15,306 nt of DNA from an uncultured Clostridium sp. (GCA_946497585.1 CAMMLF010000024.1:1-15306); one strand, 5' to 3'; counted from the stretch's first letter, positions 5,530 to 13,481 are shown. Numbers and translations are program-made. Notes: generated from the sequence alone by a model not told the origin.

Positions 5530-5558
5530 TAATAATTTATTTTTTAAAAAAGCTTCAA
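5529..5558 (-). promoter_or_regulatory. Possible kinase promoter using a MITE end
   Basis: On the minus strand, TTGAAG (5558-5553) and TATTAT (5534-5529) are 18 bp apart. The -35 lies in the terminal inverted repeat of the MITE copy 2 and the -10 touches the hairpin repeat at 5501-5529. Sequence match is moderate; the call is tentative. Confidence 0.35.
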
Positions 5559-5717
5559 CATACATTCTTTCACATTTCTACTCTTCGGGTCGCTTCGGCA
5601 TTTCATACCTCGCTCCAGCTTGCCCGCTCCACTTCACAGATAACCCATATCACAAGTCTCTAATGCTGTGACTGCTCTCGTTCGCTGAAATGTTCTAGAA
5701 CATATATTGAAGCTTTT
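5548..5717 (-). mobile_element. MITE-like element, copy 2 (170 bp, inverted)
   Basis: The ends AAAAGCTTCAACATACATTC (5548-5567) and the matching right end finishing TATTGAAGCTTTT (to 5717) are imperfect terminal inverted repeats (17 of 20, mismatches all transitions). Read in reverse it aligns with copy 1 at 1240-1425: the tips, ACATTTCAGCGAACG, GAGACTTG and an identical 43-bp block (5573-5615) are shared, while the stretch between is largely different. No target duplication is obvious. It sits between repeats at 5501-5529 and 5731-5827, upstream of the kinase gene. Confidence 0.7.
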
Positions 5718-5730
5718 CTGATAATATCTA

Positions 5731-5827
5731 TTGTAAATTATGTCAAAAAGGAGCGTCCCTATTGACATTGTAAATTATGTCAAAAAGGAGCGTCCCTATT
5801 GACATATTGACACGTTCCTTTTTGACA
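5731..5827. repeat. 37-bp tandem duplication plus inverted REP copy after pilC
   Basis: Two identical 37-bp units (5731-5767 and 5768-5804) each contain TGTCAAAAAGGAGCGTCCC then TATTGACA. A third, inverted partial copy follows (5807-5827). TGTCAAAAAGGAGCGT (5778-5793) pairs with ACGTTCCTTTTTGACA (5812-5827) at 15 of 16 positions, a strong hairpin 7 bp beyond the pilC stop codon. It may protect or end the pilus-operon mRNA, though no good U-tract follows. Confidence 0.75.
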
Positions 5828-5834
5828 TCTCCTC

Positions 5835-7184
5835 TTAGAATCCAGCTGCTGAGAATAAGAAGTTAGCCATGTAAACTTGAATACAAGGTACAAGTACAAC
5901 AATTGTAATCAAGATTATAACAACACCAATAATTGAATATAGTATTTGTGGTAAAATCTTAACTATTCTATCAATAATTTGGTCAATATCCATATCCATA
6001 TATTCAACCAATTTTTCCATCATTGCTGGTAAGTCTGTTTGCATACCTATTTTAAGCATTTCTGTTATCATAGGTTCCGCTAAACCTGATTTTTCAAAAG
6101 GTTCTACCCAAGAATCACCAACAATAATATTGTTTATAGCTGTTTCTATAATCGAAAGCATTACCAAGTTTTTTACAACGTTTTTACTTACTTCTAATGC
6201 CTCTTGTATTCTCATACCATTTCTAAGGTTTAACATCATAGCTTTTGTTAACCTTGAAAAGTCTATAGCAAATATTAATTGTCCAAATACAGGCATTCTA
6301 TATTTAAAATAATCCCATTGATATCTTCCTCTAGGTGTTCTAGTATATAAAACTATACCAACTATAATTGCTGCTATAATAGCTGTTGGTATAAACCAGT
6401 TTTGCTGTACAGCAGTTAAGAAGTTCGAGAACGCTATTGTATAAGATGGTAATTGGTCTGTTGTTCCAACTTCTGCAAATATATCTTGAATAATTGGTAC
6501 AACATACATACTTCCAAAGAATAATATTGCTAAAAGTATAACAAATTGTGCTATATTTGGTATTAATATTTTCTTTAGCTTTTTAGTTAATTCATTAGAT
6601 GAATCTAGATATTCAACTGCCTGTCTCAAAGATTCTTCCAAGGAACCAGATAATTCTCCAACTTTTACTAAGTTAATGTATATATAAGGAAATATGTCAG
6701 AGTAGTATTCCATTGTTGTATACATATAGTCTCCTGATTCAACACCGGCTAATATATCTTCTAGAATTCCTTTTAGAGTTGGGTTTTCTGTAGATTGTAT
6801 TATTGTTTCTAATGCGTGTACATTGTTAAAACCAGCTTTTTTAAGCAAGTACAAATTTTGTGTAAATATTACTAAATCTCTACTTGTTACCCTTTGTGTT
6901 TTAGATAATGACATATTTAATTTTTCAATAGTTGAAAATTTTCTAGTTTCTTTTTTAGGAGCTACACTTGCAGAATTGGCAAGTTGCATTATCTCATCTA
7001 TATTAGTTATATTTCTTTTTAGTCCACCTTTTTTGTATTTGCCAAAACTTACTTGAGTAACGTTAATTGGCATAAGTCCATTGATTTTAAGTTTTTTGAT
7101 AAGGTTTTGCTTGCTTTTGTCCTGTACCCTATTTCTTACAACTACGCCATTTTCATCAACTGCTTTGTATACATACTCTGGCAT
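5835..7184 (-). CDS. pilC: Type IV pilus inner-membrane platform protein PilC
   Basis: PilC is the membrane platform through which the PilB and PilT motors act on pilin subunits. The 449-residue product has an N-terminal PEYVYKAVDENG segment typical of the family, two GspF-type cytoplasmic domains (about 102-225 and 304-425) and three membrane segments (about 208-232, 263-281 and 415-437). The first domain keeps the GELSGSL motif (176-182); the matching stretch of the second is degenerate (KIGMQTDL), as often seen. Length and layout are normal, except for a 40-residue Lys/Ser-rich linker near 48-100. The start ATG follows AGGAGG by about 8 nt. It is the last gene of the operon, 53 bp after pilT, and is followed by REP hairpins. 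Confidence 0.95.
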   Translation of the reverse strand: MPEYVYKAVDENGVVVRNRVQDKSKQNLIKKLKINGLMPINVTQVSFGKYKKGGLKRNITNIDEIMQLANSASVAPKKETRKFSTIEKLNMSLSKTQRVTSRDLVIFTQNLYLLKKAGFNNVHALETIIQSTENPTLKGILEDILAGVESGDYMYTTMEYYSDIFPYIYINLVKVGELSGSLEESLRQAVEYLDSSNELTKKLKKILIPNIAQFVILLAILFFGSMYVVPIIQDIFAEVGTTDQLPSYTIAFSNFLTAVQQNWFIPTAIIAAIIVGIVLYTRTPRGRYQWDYFKYRMPVFGQLIFAIDFSRLTKAMMLNLRNGMRIQEALEVSKNVVKNLVMLSIIETAINNIIVGDSWVEPFEKSGLAEPMITEMLKIGMQTDLPAMMEKLVEYMDMDIDQIIDRIVKILPQILYSIIGVVIILITIVVLVPCIQVYMANFLFSAAGF

Positions 7185-7237
7185 AAATTAGTCCTCCTTT
7201 TTTTATTTTTTTAGTCTTTTGTTACTTACAATTTAAT

Positions 7238-8368
7238 TTATTGATTATAAGAGTTTTGATTTTGTCCTTCCCCTTCTTCTTTCTTTAGCTTCATTTGCAT
7301 TATTGTTCTATTTAATACTTCAATATTTTTCTCTTCAACTTGTGCTTTTGCTTGATCTAGTGTAATTATATCATCTGTAAATAATTTTGCAAGAGAATTT
7401 ATCAAACCAATACTTCCATTTGCTGAACCACTTTGAATAGCATCTTCTATTTCTGATGTGGTCAATTTATCTTTTCTTATTAGTCCAGATACTATATTGT
7501 CTACTACCATTACTTCTGGTACTAATGATAGTGTTCCCCTTTTATTTTTAATTAATCTTTGAGAAATAACTAATTTTAATAAAGATGCTATTAAGTACTT
7601 AACTTGTGATTGATCTCCAACTTCGTAGAAGTTTATCATTCTATCTACAGTTTCTGCACAAGATTTTGTATGAAGTGTACCTATAACTAAATGTCCTGAT
7701 TCTGCTGTTTCAATAGCAGCTTCCATTGTTTCTTTATCTCTTATCTCTCCTATAACTAGTATATCGCAGTCCTCTCTTAAAGAGTTCTTTGTACCTATAC
7801 TATATGCTGGCACGTCTCCACCAACGCCAACTTCTTTTTGTACTATTATTGATTTTTTGCATTTATGCTTGTATTCAACTGGGCTTTCTAGTGTAAGAAT
7901 TTTTTTATTTTCATTATCATTTATATAATTTATTAAAGCATTAAGTGTTGTTGATTTACCAGAGTTTGTTTTACCAGTAACAAGTATTAATCCTTGTGTT
8001 TGATTAGTCATTCTTCTTACTATATCTGGTACACCAAGTTCTTCATATGTTGGAAGTTCATTTCTAATAAGTCTTGTTGTTATAACAGGAAGTCCATCTG
8101 AATATGCTATATTAACTCTTAAACGTATGTCTTCAAATTCTGCTGATGTATCAAGAACTTTATGCTCTCTAAAATAAGCATCTTTATCAACATTTCCTTT
8201 TAAAAAGTAATCATAAACTTCTAATATATCATCTTTATTAATTACTTCATATTGTTCAAGTTCTATTAAATCTCTATTCACTCTTAATTTAGGTTTTATA
8301 CCTGGTATAAAATGAACATCTGAAGCACCTAACTTTTTTGCTTCTGATAAAATTGCATTTACATCCAT
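7238..8368 (-). CDS. pilT: Type IV pilus retraction ATPase PilT
   Basis: PilT is the hexameric ATPase that disassembles the pilus and drives twitching. Evidence in the 376-residue product: N-terminal ASDVHF (15-20) typical of PilT, Walker A TGKTNSGKST (131-140), Asp box ESPVE (161-165), Walker B DILVIGEIRD (202-211) and His box GHLVIGTLHT (225-234). It has no N-terminal GspE domain and no zinc site, which separates it from PilB. Two usual residues differ: the Walker A start is GKTNSGK rather than GPTGSGK, and the Asp box reads ESP where EDP is normal; the catalytic Glu of Walker B and the Lys-Ser pair are intact. A polar Glu/Asn/Gln tail ends the protein. It lies between pilB and pilC, so one transcript makes both motors. 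The ribosome site is GAGGA, 9 nt before ATG. Confidence 0.9.
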   Translation of the reverse strand: MDVNAILSEAKKLGASDVHFIPGIKPKLRVNRDLIELEQYEVINKDDILEVYDYFLKGNVDKDAYFREHKVLDTSAEFEDIRLRVNIAYSDGLPVITTRLIRNELPTYEELGVPDIVRRMTNQTQGLILVTGKTNSGKSTTLNALINYINDNENKKILTLESPVEYKHKCKKSIIVQKEVGVGGDVPAYSIGTKNSLREDCDILVIGEIRDKETMEAAIETAESGHLVIGTLHTKSCAETVDRMINFYEVGDQSQVKYLIASLLKLVISQRLIKNKRGTLSLVPEVMVVDNIVSGLIRKDKLTTSEIEDAIQSGSANGSIGLINSLAKLFTDDIITLDQAKAQVEEKNIEVLNRTIMQMKLKKEEGEGQNQNSYNQ

Positions 8369-8424
8369 ATTTTTTTATCCTCACTCATTATATTTAGGTT
8401 TTACTGATAACCTATAAACATTTT

Positions 8425-10053
8425 TTAATAGAATAGTAATTTACTATTAAGTTCTCGTAATGTAGTAGTACCATTTAGAACCTTTTTAATGCCTTCTACT
8501 ATCATTGGTTTATATCCTTCTTTGTATGCCTCTTCTCGAATTTCAATTGTAGATGCATCTTTAACAATAAGTTCTTTTATTGGATCTGTTACAAGAAGAG
8601 TTTCAAAAACCGCTACTCTATCATAATATCCACTTTGGTTACATTTATCACAGCCAATAGCATCATATGTTTTTGCATTTGATAGGTCAAATTCTACACC
8701 ATATCTTTGTCCTATTAATTGTATAATTTTCTTTTCTTCATCAGTAAACTCTCTTTCTCTTTTGCAATGTGGGCACAATTTTCTAATTAATCTTTGAGAA
8801 ATAGATGTTGCTAAAGTGCTTGATATATCATAATTTGAAACATTCATTTTTCTTAATCTAGATATAACCTCTATAGCATTTATGGTGTGTATAGTAGAAA
8901 GTACGTAGTGACCAGTTTGTCCTGCTTGCATTGCTATTTCTGCGGTTTCTTCATCTCTAATTTCTCCAACTAGTATTACATCTGGGTCTTGTCTTAATAC
9001 TGTTCTAAGAGAACCAGCAAATGTAGTTTTATTGTCTATTTCAATTTGATTTAGTCCCGGTATACGTATTTCAACTGGGTCCTCTATTGTTGTTATATTA
9101 ATCTCTGGCCTATCCAAGTAATTTATAACACTATAAAGTGTTGTTGTTTTACCTTCACCAGTAGGCGCTGCAATAACTGTAATACTATTTCTTTTATCAA
9201 AAGCTTCTTTTAAAAGTTTTTCATCTTCTGGATATCCAAGTTCAAATAATCCCTTAATGTCAGTATCCTTTTTTAGTAATCTTAAAACGAATTTTTCTCC
9301 ATGTATATTTTTTTGTGAAGATACACGAATATTATAATCAGGATACATTATAATTCTTCCATCTTGTGGCTCTTGTTTTTCCTGATGCATATTTGAAATT
9401 GCTTTTAATCTACCTACTATTTGTGATTGCTTTTCTTTATCTATATTAGCAACAGTATAAAGCTCTCCGTCTATTCTGTATCTTACTCTAACACTATCTT
9501 CAAGTGGTTCAACATGTATATCACTAGCTCTTTTTGACATAGCAGATTTAATAATGTTATCAACAATAGTTGTTCCTGTTGCATCAGTATCTATTGAATC
9601 AGTAGAAACAGTTGAAAGTGCTCTTAAAACTCTCTCTATATTAGATTTAAAAGTAATATATCTTTCCATTACTAAGCCTTTATTAAGCATTAGTAATCTC
9701 ACTGTTTCAACTTGTCCTTTGTTACTTATATCTGCAAAACAAACTTTTATTGTTCCATTATCTACTTCAAAAGGTATTGCATTTGCTTCCATTGCAATAT
9801 CCATAGATATATATCTTGTTATATCTATTTTTACATCTGAATCAGTTAAATAAATTACCTTTTCTCCAAATACGTCCCCCATTGCATTTAATAGACGTCT
9901 TGAATCTGCTAATCTTAATTCATCTAAAATATCTCCAAGTTTTTCTTTTGGATGAGTTTTTTGATATTCTAGAGCTTCTGTAATATCCTCCTGTTTTACA
10001 ATTCCTCTTTTTACGAGTTCAATACCTAATGGTTGTCTTTGATTTGTAGCCAT
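8425..10053 (-). CDS. pilB: Type IV pilus assembly ATPase PilB
   Basis: PilB powers pilus extension from the cytoplasmic face of PilC. The 542-residue product has an N-terminal MshEN/GspE-N domain (1-150) with two repeats starting LGIELVKRGI (9-18) and LGDILDELRL (39-48), the type known to bind cyclic di-GMP in some homologues. ATPase motifs follow: Walker A APTGEGKTT (296-304), Asp box EDPVE (324-328), Walker B DVILVGEIRD (358-367) and His box GHYVLSTIHT (381-390). A zinc site is formed by C427, C430, C468 and C471. The Walker A Ser is replaced by Glu (TGEGKT), a variation also seen in real PilB proteins. Control by cyclic di-GMP is an inference: the first repeat has Pro where an Arg is common. 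The start follows AAGGAG by 7 nt; the gene begins 17 bp after the pilin-like gene. Confidence 0.95.
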   Translation of the reverse strand: MATNQRQPLGIELVKRGIVKQEDITEALEYQKTHPKEKLGDILDELRLADSRRLLNAMGDVFGEKVIYLTDSDVKIDITRYISMDIAMEANAIPFEVDNGTIKVCFADISNKGQVETVRLLMLNKGLVMERYITFKSNIERVLRALSTVSTDSIDTDATGTTIVDNIIKSAMSKRASDIHVEPLEDSVRVRYRIDGELYTVANIDKEKQSQIVGRLKAISNMHQEKQEPQDGRIIMYPDYNIRVSSQKNIHGEKFVLRLLKKDTDIKGLFELGYPEDEKLLKEAFDKRNSITVIAAPTGEGKTTTLYSVINYLDRPEINITTIEDPVEIRIPGLNQIEIDNKTTFAGSLRTVLRQDPDVILVGEIRDEETAEIAMQAGQTGHYVLSTIHTINAIEVISRLRKMNVSNYDISSTLATSISQRLIRKLCPHCKREREFTDEEKKIIQLIGQRYGVEFDLSNAKTYDAIGCDKCNQSGYYDRVAVFETLLVTDPIKELIVKDASTIEIREEAYKEGYKPMIVEGIKKVLNGTTTLRELNSKLLFY

Positions 10054-10070
10054 TTTTATCTCCTTTCAAA

Positions 10071-10529
10071 TCACCAATATTTTAATACATAATCGATTGT
10101 TTTTGTGTAATTTGTTTCATCATCTGTTCCAATTCTTACTGATATTTCTACATACATCTTATCATCTTTTCTAAAGCCTTCTGCTTTAAAGTCTAAAATA
10201 TCGCTTGCAATTTTTTGATTATTTTTATATATTGCATCATCTCCAATTGTATATGTGTAAGCATCTCCATCAGCAAAAACTATTTGTACAAATTCTCTAT
10301 CATTGTCATCTGCAAGATTTTGTACTAATACTTGCTTATTGTTTTTTACATCTTCTATAAAATACATATTAAATTTATTAAATTCTGTTAAATCTATATT
10401 ACTATCACTTATGCCACCTAAGTTGCCATATATAAAATTGCTTAAATTTGCTAAAAGTGCAATAATTATGCTAAAGATAATAACATAAATAGATAGTATT
10501 ATAAGTGTTACGCCTCGTTCTGCTTTCAT
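10071..10529 (-). CDS. Pilin-like protein (minor pilin or pseudopilin)
   Basis: The protein has a type IV prepilin leader, MKAERG, followed by VTLIILSIYV and a membrane helix to about residue 30, then a soluble domain of about 120 residues. PilD would cut after the Gly, leaving Val as residue 1. Residue 5 is Ile, so the usual Glu5 is absent. The soluble part has alternating polar and hydrophobic strands (REFVQIVFADGDAYTYTIGD, KMYVEISVRI), fitting a small beta-domain of the GspH/PilV type, but I cannot assign it to a named minor pilin. A start three codons upstream (10538) is possible, but the ATG there directly abuts AAAGG; the ATG at 10529 is 8 nt from AAAGGA. It stands between another pilin-like gene and pilB. 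Confidence 0.75.
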   Translation of the reverse strand: MKAERGVTLIILSIYVIIFSIIIALLANLSNFIYGNLGGISDSNIDLTEFNKFNMYFIEDVKNNKQVLVQNLADDNDREFVQIVFADGDAYTYTIGDDAIYKNNQKIASDILDFKAEGFRKDDKMYVEISVRIGTDDETNYTKTIDYVLKYW

Positions 10530-10583
10530 ATTCTTCATCCTTTCTCACTATGTTTTCATAGTTTTGAAATAAAATGTATTTGT

Positions 10584-11006
10584 CTACTCTTTAACTTTAA
10601 TTTTTGCTATTTCAATGTCTCTTTCTTCATCATCAAAAGTATATTTTATGTTTACAATAATTTTTTTAACAATATCATTTGCATCTGGATGTGAGTCAAT
10701 ATATTTTTCTTGTTGTAAAGTGAGTGTGTATCTATTTTGTGGTAAATTAATTTGACTTATTATTTGATTTTTGTATGTTTCTAAATCTTCCGTAACTTCA
10801 TAATCTTGCAAATCTATATCTTCACATATTTGTATCATATATCCCATTGCATCTTGATGTATTTTTATAAGTGAGGATTGTTTATATATTTGCAAATACA
10901 GTGTAAAAATGACTGATGTAAATAGCATAAATATTAATGCTCCAGTAGCTATATCTAAGGCTGTAGCACCATTTTCTTTATTAAGTTTAGTCCTAATGTT
11001 TTTCAT
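10584..11006 (-). CDS. Pilin-like protein with Asp at position 5
   Basis: This 140-residue protein begins with a 13-residue leader ending KENG, followed by ATALDIATGALIF and a membrane helix. Cutting after Gly would give Ala1 and Asp5, an acidic residue where most pilins have Glu5, which neutralises the N-terminal amine of the next subunit. The rest is about 105 residues of charged helix and strands ending in VKKIIVNIKYTF and IEIAKIKV. No named family is recognised; I take it as a minor pilin. Several start codons exist: 11024, 11009 and 11006. The ATG at 11006 has AGGA 6 nt upstream and is preferred. The gene follows pilD by 73 bp and precedes the other pilin-like gene. Confidence 0.7.
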   Translation of the reverse strand: MKNIRTKLNKENGATALDIATGALIFMLFTSVIFTLYLQIYKQSSLIKIHQDAMGYMIQICEDIDLQDYEVTEDLETYKNQIISQINLPQNRYTLTLQQEKYIDSHPDANDIVKKIIVNIKYTFDDEERDIEIAKIKVKE

Positions 11007-11079
11007 CATTATTCCTTTCCACATTCTTCACTATGTTTATATTATATAAATTAACTATTAATCAGTCTATGAAAATTTA

Positions 11080-11868
11080 TCATTTAATAGACAATATTAT
11101 ATTTGTTAAAAACATTACTATACAATTTGATATACATAGATAAAAAGCTATTGGTAATTGCGCATTTTCTTTTTTCTTTGATATTGAATTTATTATTTTA
11201 TTTATTGCTACTATAATTAAAGTCATAGCTATAGATATAATAGTAATAGTTTCATAATTAAATAATGCCATTATTATGCATAAAAGAATTATATTTATTG
11301 CATAACTATCTTTTCCTTTTTTCTTTATTTCAAACGTATTTATAATTAATACTATCATTATAATTACAAAATAAATTATTACTCTATTTATATTAAATAC
11401 AGTATTATATATAAATTCATATATTAAATATAAGAAAATTACAATTATTCCATATACAAGTACTCGTTTATCTATATAATGGTGCTCTTTATCTATTCCT
11501 GCAATCAAGAACAAGAAAACTATATATAAAGCTCCCAAAATAAAATTTAAAATTGTATTAATATTTAATATATAAACATTAACGCTAAGCATTATAGCAA
11601 GTAGCACAAAAGATATTCCACAAAGTATTTCTATGATAAAATATCGTGGACTAATTTTTGCCTTACAATATCTACATTTTCCTCCGATAAATAAATAACT
11701 AAGAATTGGAACCATATCTAAAAAACTAAGTTTATGATTACATTTTGGGCAATAAGAATGTTTATGAGTTATATCCTCATTTAAAGGTATTCTATAAGTT
11801 GCAAGTGTTAAAAAACTTCCGAAAACACTTCCCATTATAAATATTATTATATATAAAATTACATTCAT
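11080..11868 (-). CDS. pilD: Prepilin peptidase PilD, divergent active site
   Basis: PilD is the membrane aspartyl protease that removes prepilin leaders and methylates the new N terminus. The 262-residue product starts with GSVFGSFLTLATYRIP (13-28), typical of the family, then a zinc-binding loop with C40, C43, C65 and C68 (CPKC and CRYC), about eight membrane segments and a C-terminal LPIAFYL. The first catalytic Asp is D126 (GIDKEHHYID), lacking the usual Pro of the IPD motif. The second would be D187 in KGKD, where the family has GxGD. Both aspartates remain, but the residues around them are unusual, so activity is likely though not certain. It is placed directly after the major pilin gene, 156 bp away with a stable hairpin between. 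Confidence 0.85.
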   Translation of the reverse strand: MNVILYIIIFIMGSVFGSFLTLATYRIPLNEDITHKHSYCPKCNHKLSFLDMVPILSYLFIGGKCRYCKAKISPRYFIIEILCGISFVLLAIMLSVNVYILNINTILNFILGALYIVFLFLIAGIDKEHHYIDKRVLVYGIIVIFLYLIYEFIYNTVFNINRVIIYFVIIMIVLIINTFEIKKKGKDSYAINIILLCIIMALFNYETITIISIAMTLIIVAINKIINSISKKKENAQLPIAFYLCISNCIVMFLTNIILSIK

Positions 11869-11939
11869 TTGTATTTTCCTTTTATAAGCTAAGATGATTT
11901 ACTTTTATTAAAAGTATTATCTTCTTATTTAGTATAATA

Positions 11940-11974
11940 GAGGCTACCTAAATACGAATAATTTAGGTAACCTC
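11940..11974 (-). terminator. Stable hairpin between pilin gene and pilD
   Basis: GAGGCTACCTAAAT (11940-11953) and ATTTAGGTAACCTC (11961-11974) pair at 13 of 14 positions with a 7-nt loop. On the minus strand it falls about 50 bp after the pilin stop codon, with only TCTATTATAC after it. I read it as a partial terminator or mRNA-stabilising 3' end that lets the pilin be made in excess over the downstream genes. That role is inferred from position. Confidence 0.5.
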
Positions 11975-12024
11975 CATATTTAGTACTATTATATAAAATA
12001 ATAGAGATTTTTAGTTTTGAAATT

Positions 12025-12279
12025 CTAGTGTGAAGCGTCTGGGTTTGTATCATCTGGAGCAAATCTGTTATATACGCTATCATATTCACTGTAGAAGCCG
12101 TTGAAAGCATGTGATTCATTAGTTTCAGAATTTCTCCATGTATTAGCAGCTGTTTGTGCTCTATTGAATATACCATTTTGTCCAATAGTTAAGCTAATTG
12201 CAACACCTGCTAGTATTAATAGAACAATAATTGTAACAACTAATGCTATTAATGTTATACCTCTTTCTTTCTTAAACAT
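12025..12279 (-). CDS. pilA: Small type IV pilin, probable major subunit
   Basis: The protein is only 84 residues. A 7-residue leader, MFKKERG, is followed by the highly conserved clostridial segment ITLIALVVTIIVLL and a helix to about residue 32, then NGIFNRAQTAAN and a short polar tail with aromatic residues (FNGFYSEYDSVYNRF) and an acidic end. PilD would cut after Gly7, giving a mature pilin of 77 residues with Ala at position 5 instead of Glu. There are no cysteines. I call it the major pilin because it has the strongest ribosome site (AAGGAGG) of the pilin genes, the best N-terminal helix and a 3' hairpin. The very small head makes it unusual. An overlapping frame at 11925-12185 is a shadow. 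Confidence 0.8.
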   Translation of the reverse strand: MFKKERGITLIALVVTIIVLLILAGVAISLTIGQNGIFNRAQTAANTWRNSETNESHAFNGFYSEYDSVYNRFAPDDTNPDASH

Positions 12280-12355
12280 CTAAATTCCCTCCTTAGTAAA
12301 AATTTGTATATATTTATATAATTTATAAATATTACCTAAATTAATATTTTTAGAA

Positions 12356-12769
12356 CTATTTAGTTCCTCCACCTACACCTTGAGATGTGTAGTAATTATC
12401 AGTTACATTTTCATCAACAGGTTCTGAGTTTGCCCCACTATTAGAGTCATCATCATCTGTAGATGCTGGTGCATCTTCTGTATACTCTGCAAATGGATCT
12501 GCCTTTCCCGGATTGTAACTTTGTGCTGCCTCATATCTAGTTAGGTCAGAATTATCAATTGTATAATTTATTGACGAACTATTGAAGCTGTCTATTGTTG
12601 TCTCATTTATAATTTCTTCAACATTTTGTGGCAATTGATAAGCAGTAACTTTTGCTGGTATTACCTTATTTGTTGGAATATAATTATAAAATATAACTGC
12701 CATAAGCAATACTATAGCAACACATACTAATAATATAATTAGTATTTCTTTAAAAATTGATTTTGCCAT
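12356..12769 (-). CDS. PilP-like pilus alignment protein
   Basis: The 137-residue protein has one N-terminal membrane segment (about 7-28) and then an extracytoplasmic tail, mostly polar, with KADPFAEY at 89-96. The DPF motif is typical of PilP and GspC-type proteins, and the gene takes the PilP position right after pilO (12 bp). There is no lipobox cysteine and no clear homology domain, and the C-terminal part is rich in Asp, Ser, Asn and Gly. In a single-membrane cell a PilP would have no secretin to contact, so it may only brace PilO. The assignment rests on motif and order, not on sequence family. AAAGGAG is 7 nt before the ATG. Confidence 0.5.
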   Translation of the reverse strand: MAKSIFKEILIILLVCVAIVLLMAVIFYNYIPTNKVIPAKVTAYQLPQNVEEIINETTIDSFNSSSINYTIDNSDLTRYEAAQSYNPGKADPFAEYTEDAPASTDDDDSNSGANSEPVDENVTDNYYTSQGVGGGTK

Positions 12770-12781
12770 AACTTACTCCTT

Positions 12782-13462
12782 TTACTCCACTGTGTTATTA
12801 TTATTAACACTGTTTGTACTTGCTGTGTTATTTGTAGTATTTGTTGTAGTGTTCGTTGTAGCATTTGTATTTGTTGTAGTATTATTTTGTGATGTCATTG
12901 TTGTTTCGTTTCTTATAAATACATCTCTTACTACAAATGTACATTGATTTTGTGTCATTGAGAATTCATCAATTGTAAATTGTAATGATGAATCATTTTC
13001 AAGTTCTGTTATAAAGTTTGTAATAGCTAAGTAATTTCCTGAAACTGTGAAATTTAAGTTTTTAGTATTTTCATCAACTCCAGAGACAACATCCATTCTA
13101 ATGTTTACACCTTCTTGAGTAGCGTGATTACCAACTTGACTCCACAAATATTCAATCGTATAATTCTTTGTTTGTGTTGCCTCGCGTATCTCACTCTCTG
13201 TGCTTACATTAATTGTTTGTAAATATTCGCTTCTTGCTTCTCCTAAGTCTGTGATTAAATCTTTTATTTCAGTTAATTTATTAGCATAGTTATCATTTGT
13301 ATTTTTTGCTTCTGCAATTTTTCTAGTAAGTTCCCCATTAGCATCTTGTATTTGTGTTACACCTAGTACATGCAATGGTCCAATATTTATACCATTTTTA
13401 ACGCATAGTACAGTCATGACTATTAATAAAATTAACAAAATAGATATTAATAATTTTCTCAT
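12782..13462 (-). CDS. pilO: PilO-like pilus alignment protein with Asn/Thr tail
   Basis: PilO is a membrane protein that dimerises with PilN around the pilus base. The 226-residue product has an N-terminal membrane helix (4-22), a coiled-coil region (about 40-85) and a small ferredoxin-like domain (about 100-185) containing LNFTVSGNYLAITNFITELE, a pattern common in PilO and PilN. From about 189 to the end it is a low-complexity run of Asn and Thr with a few Ala and Ser, which is unusual and probably an extended linker or surface tail. The gene starts with AAGGAG 7 nt before ATG, 19 bp after pilMN. Confidence 0.8.
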   Translation of the reverse strand: MRKLLISILLILLIVMTVLCVKNGINIGPLHVLGVTQIQDANGELTRKIAEAKNTNDNYANKLTEIKDLITDLGEARSEYLQTINVSTESEIREATQTKNYTIEYLWSQVGNHATQEGVNIRMDVVSGVDENTKNLNFTVSGNYLAITNFITELENDSSLQFTIDEFSMTQNQCTFVVRDVFIRNETTMTSQNNTTTNTNATTNTTTNTTNNTASTNSVNNNNTVE

Positions 13463-13481
13463 TGCATTTCTCCTTAAATAT

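Noticed and set aside
5486..5530. Upstream extension of the kinase to 5530
   Set aside because: These 15 codons are translated repeat DNA (5501-5529), and the ATG at 5485 has its own ribosome site and starts the conserved motif.
4965..5663. 232-codon plus-strand ORF
   Set aside because: It is antisense to the ROK kinase and runs into repeat DNA; composition looks like reverse-complemented coding sequence.
4182..5827. CRISPR array formed by the short repeats
   Set aside because: Repeats are few, unevenly spaced, partly inverted and without unique spacers of constant length; no cas genes are present.
11925..12185. 86-codon minus-strand ORF over the pilin gene
   Set aside because: It overlaps the well-supported pilin in another frame and has no family resemblance.
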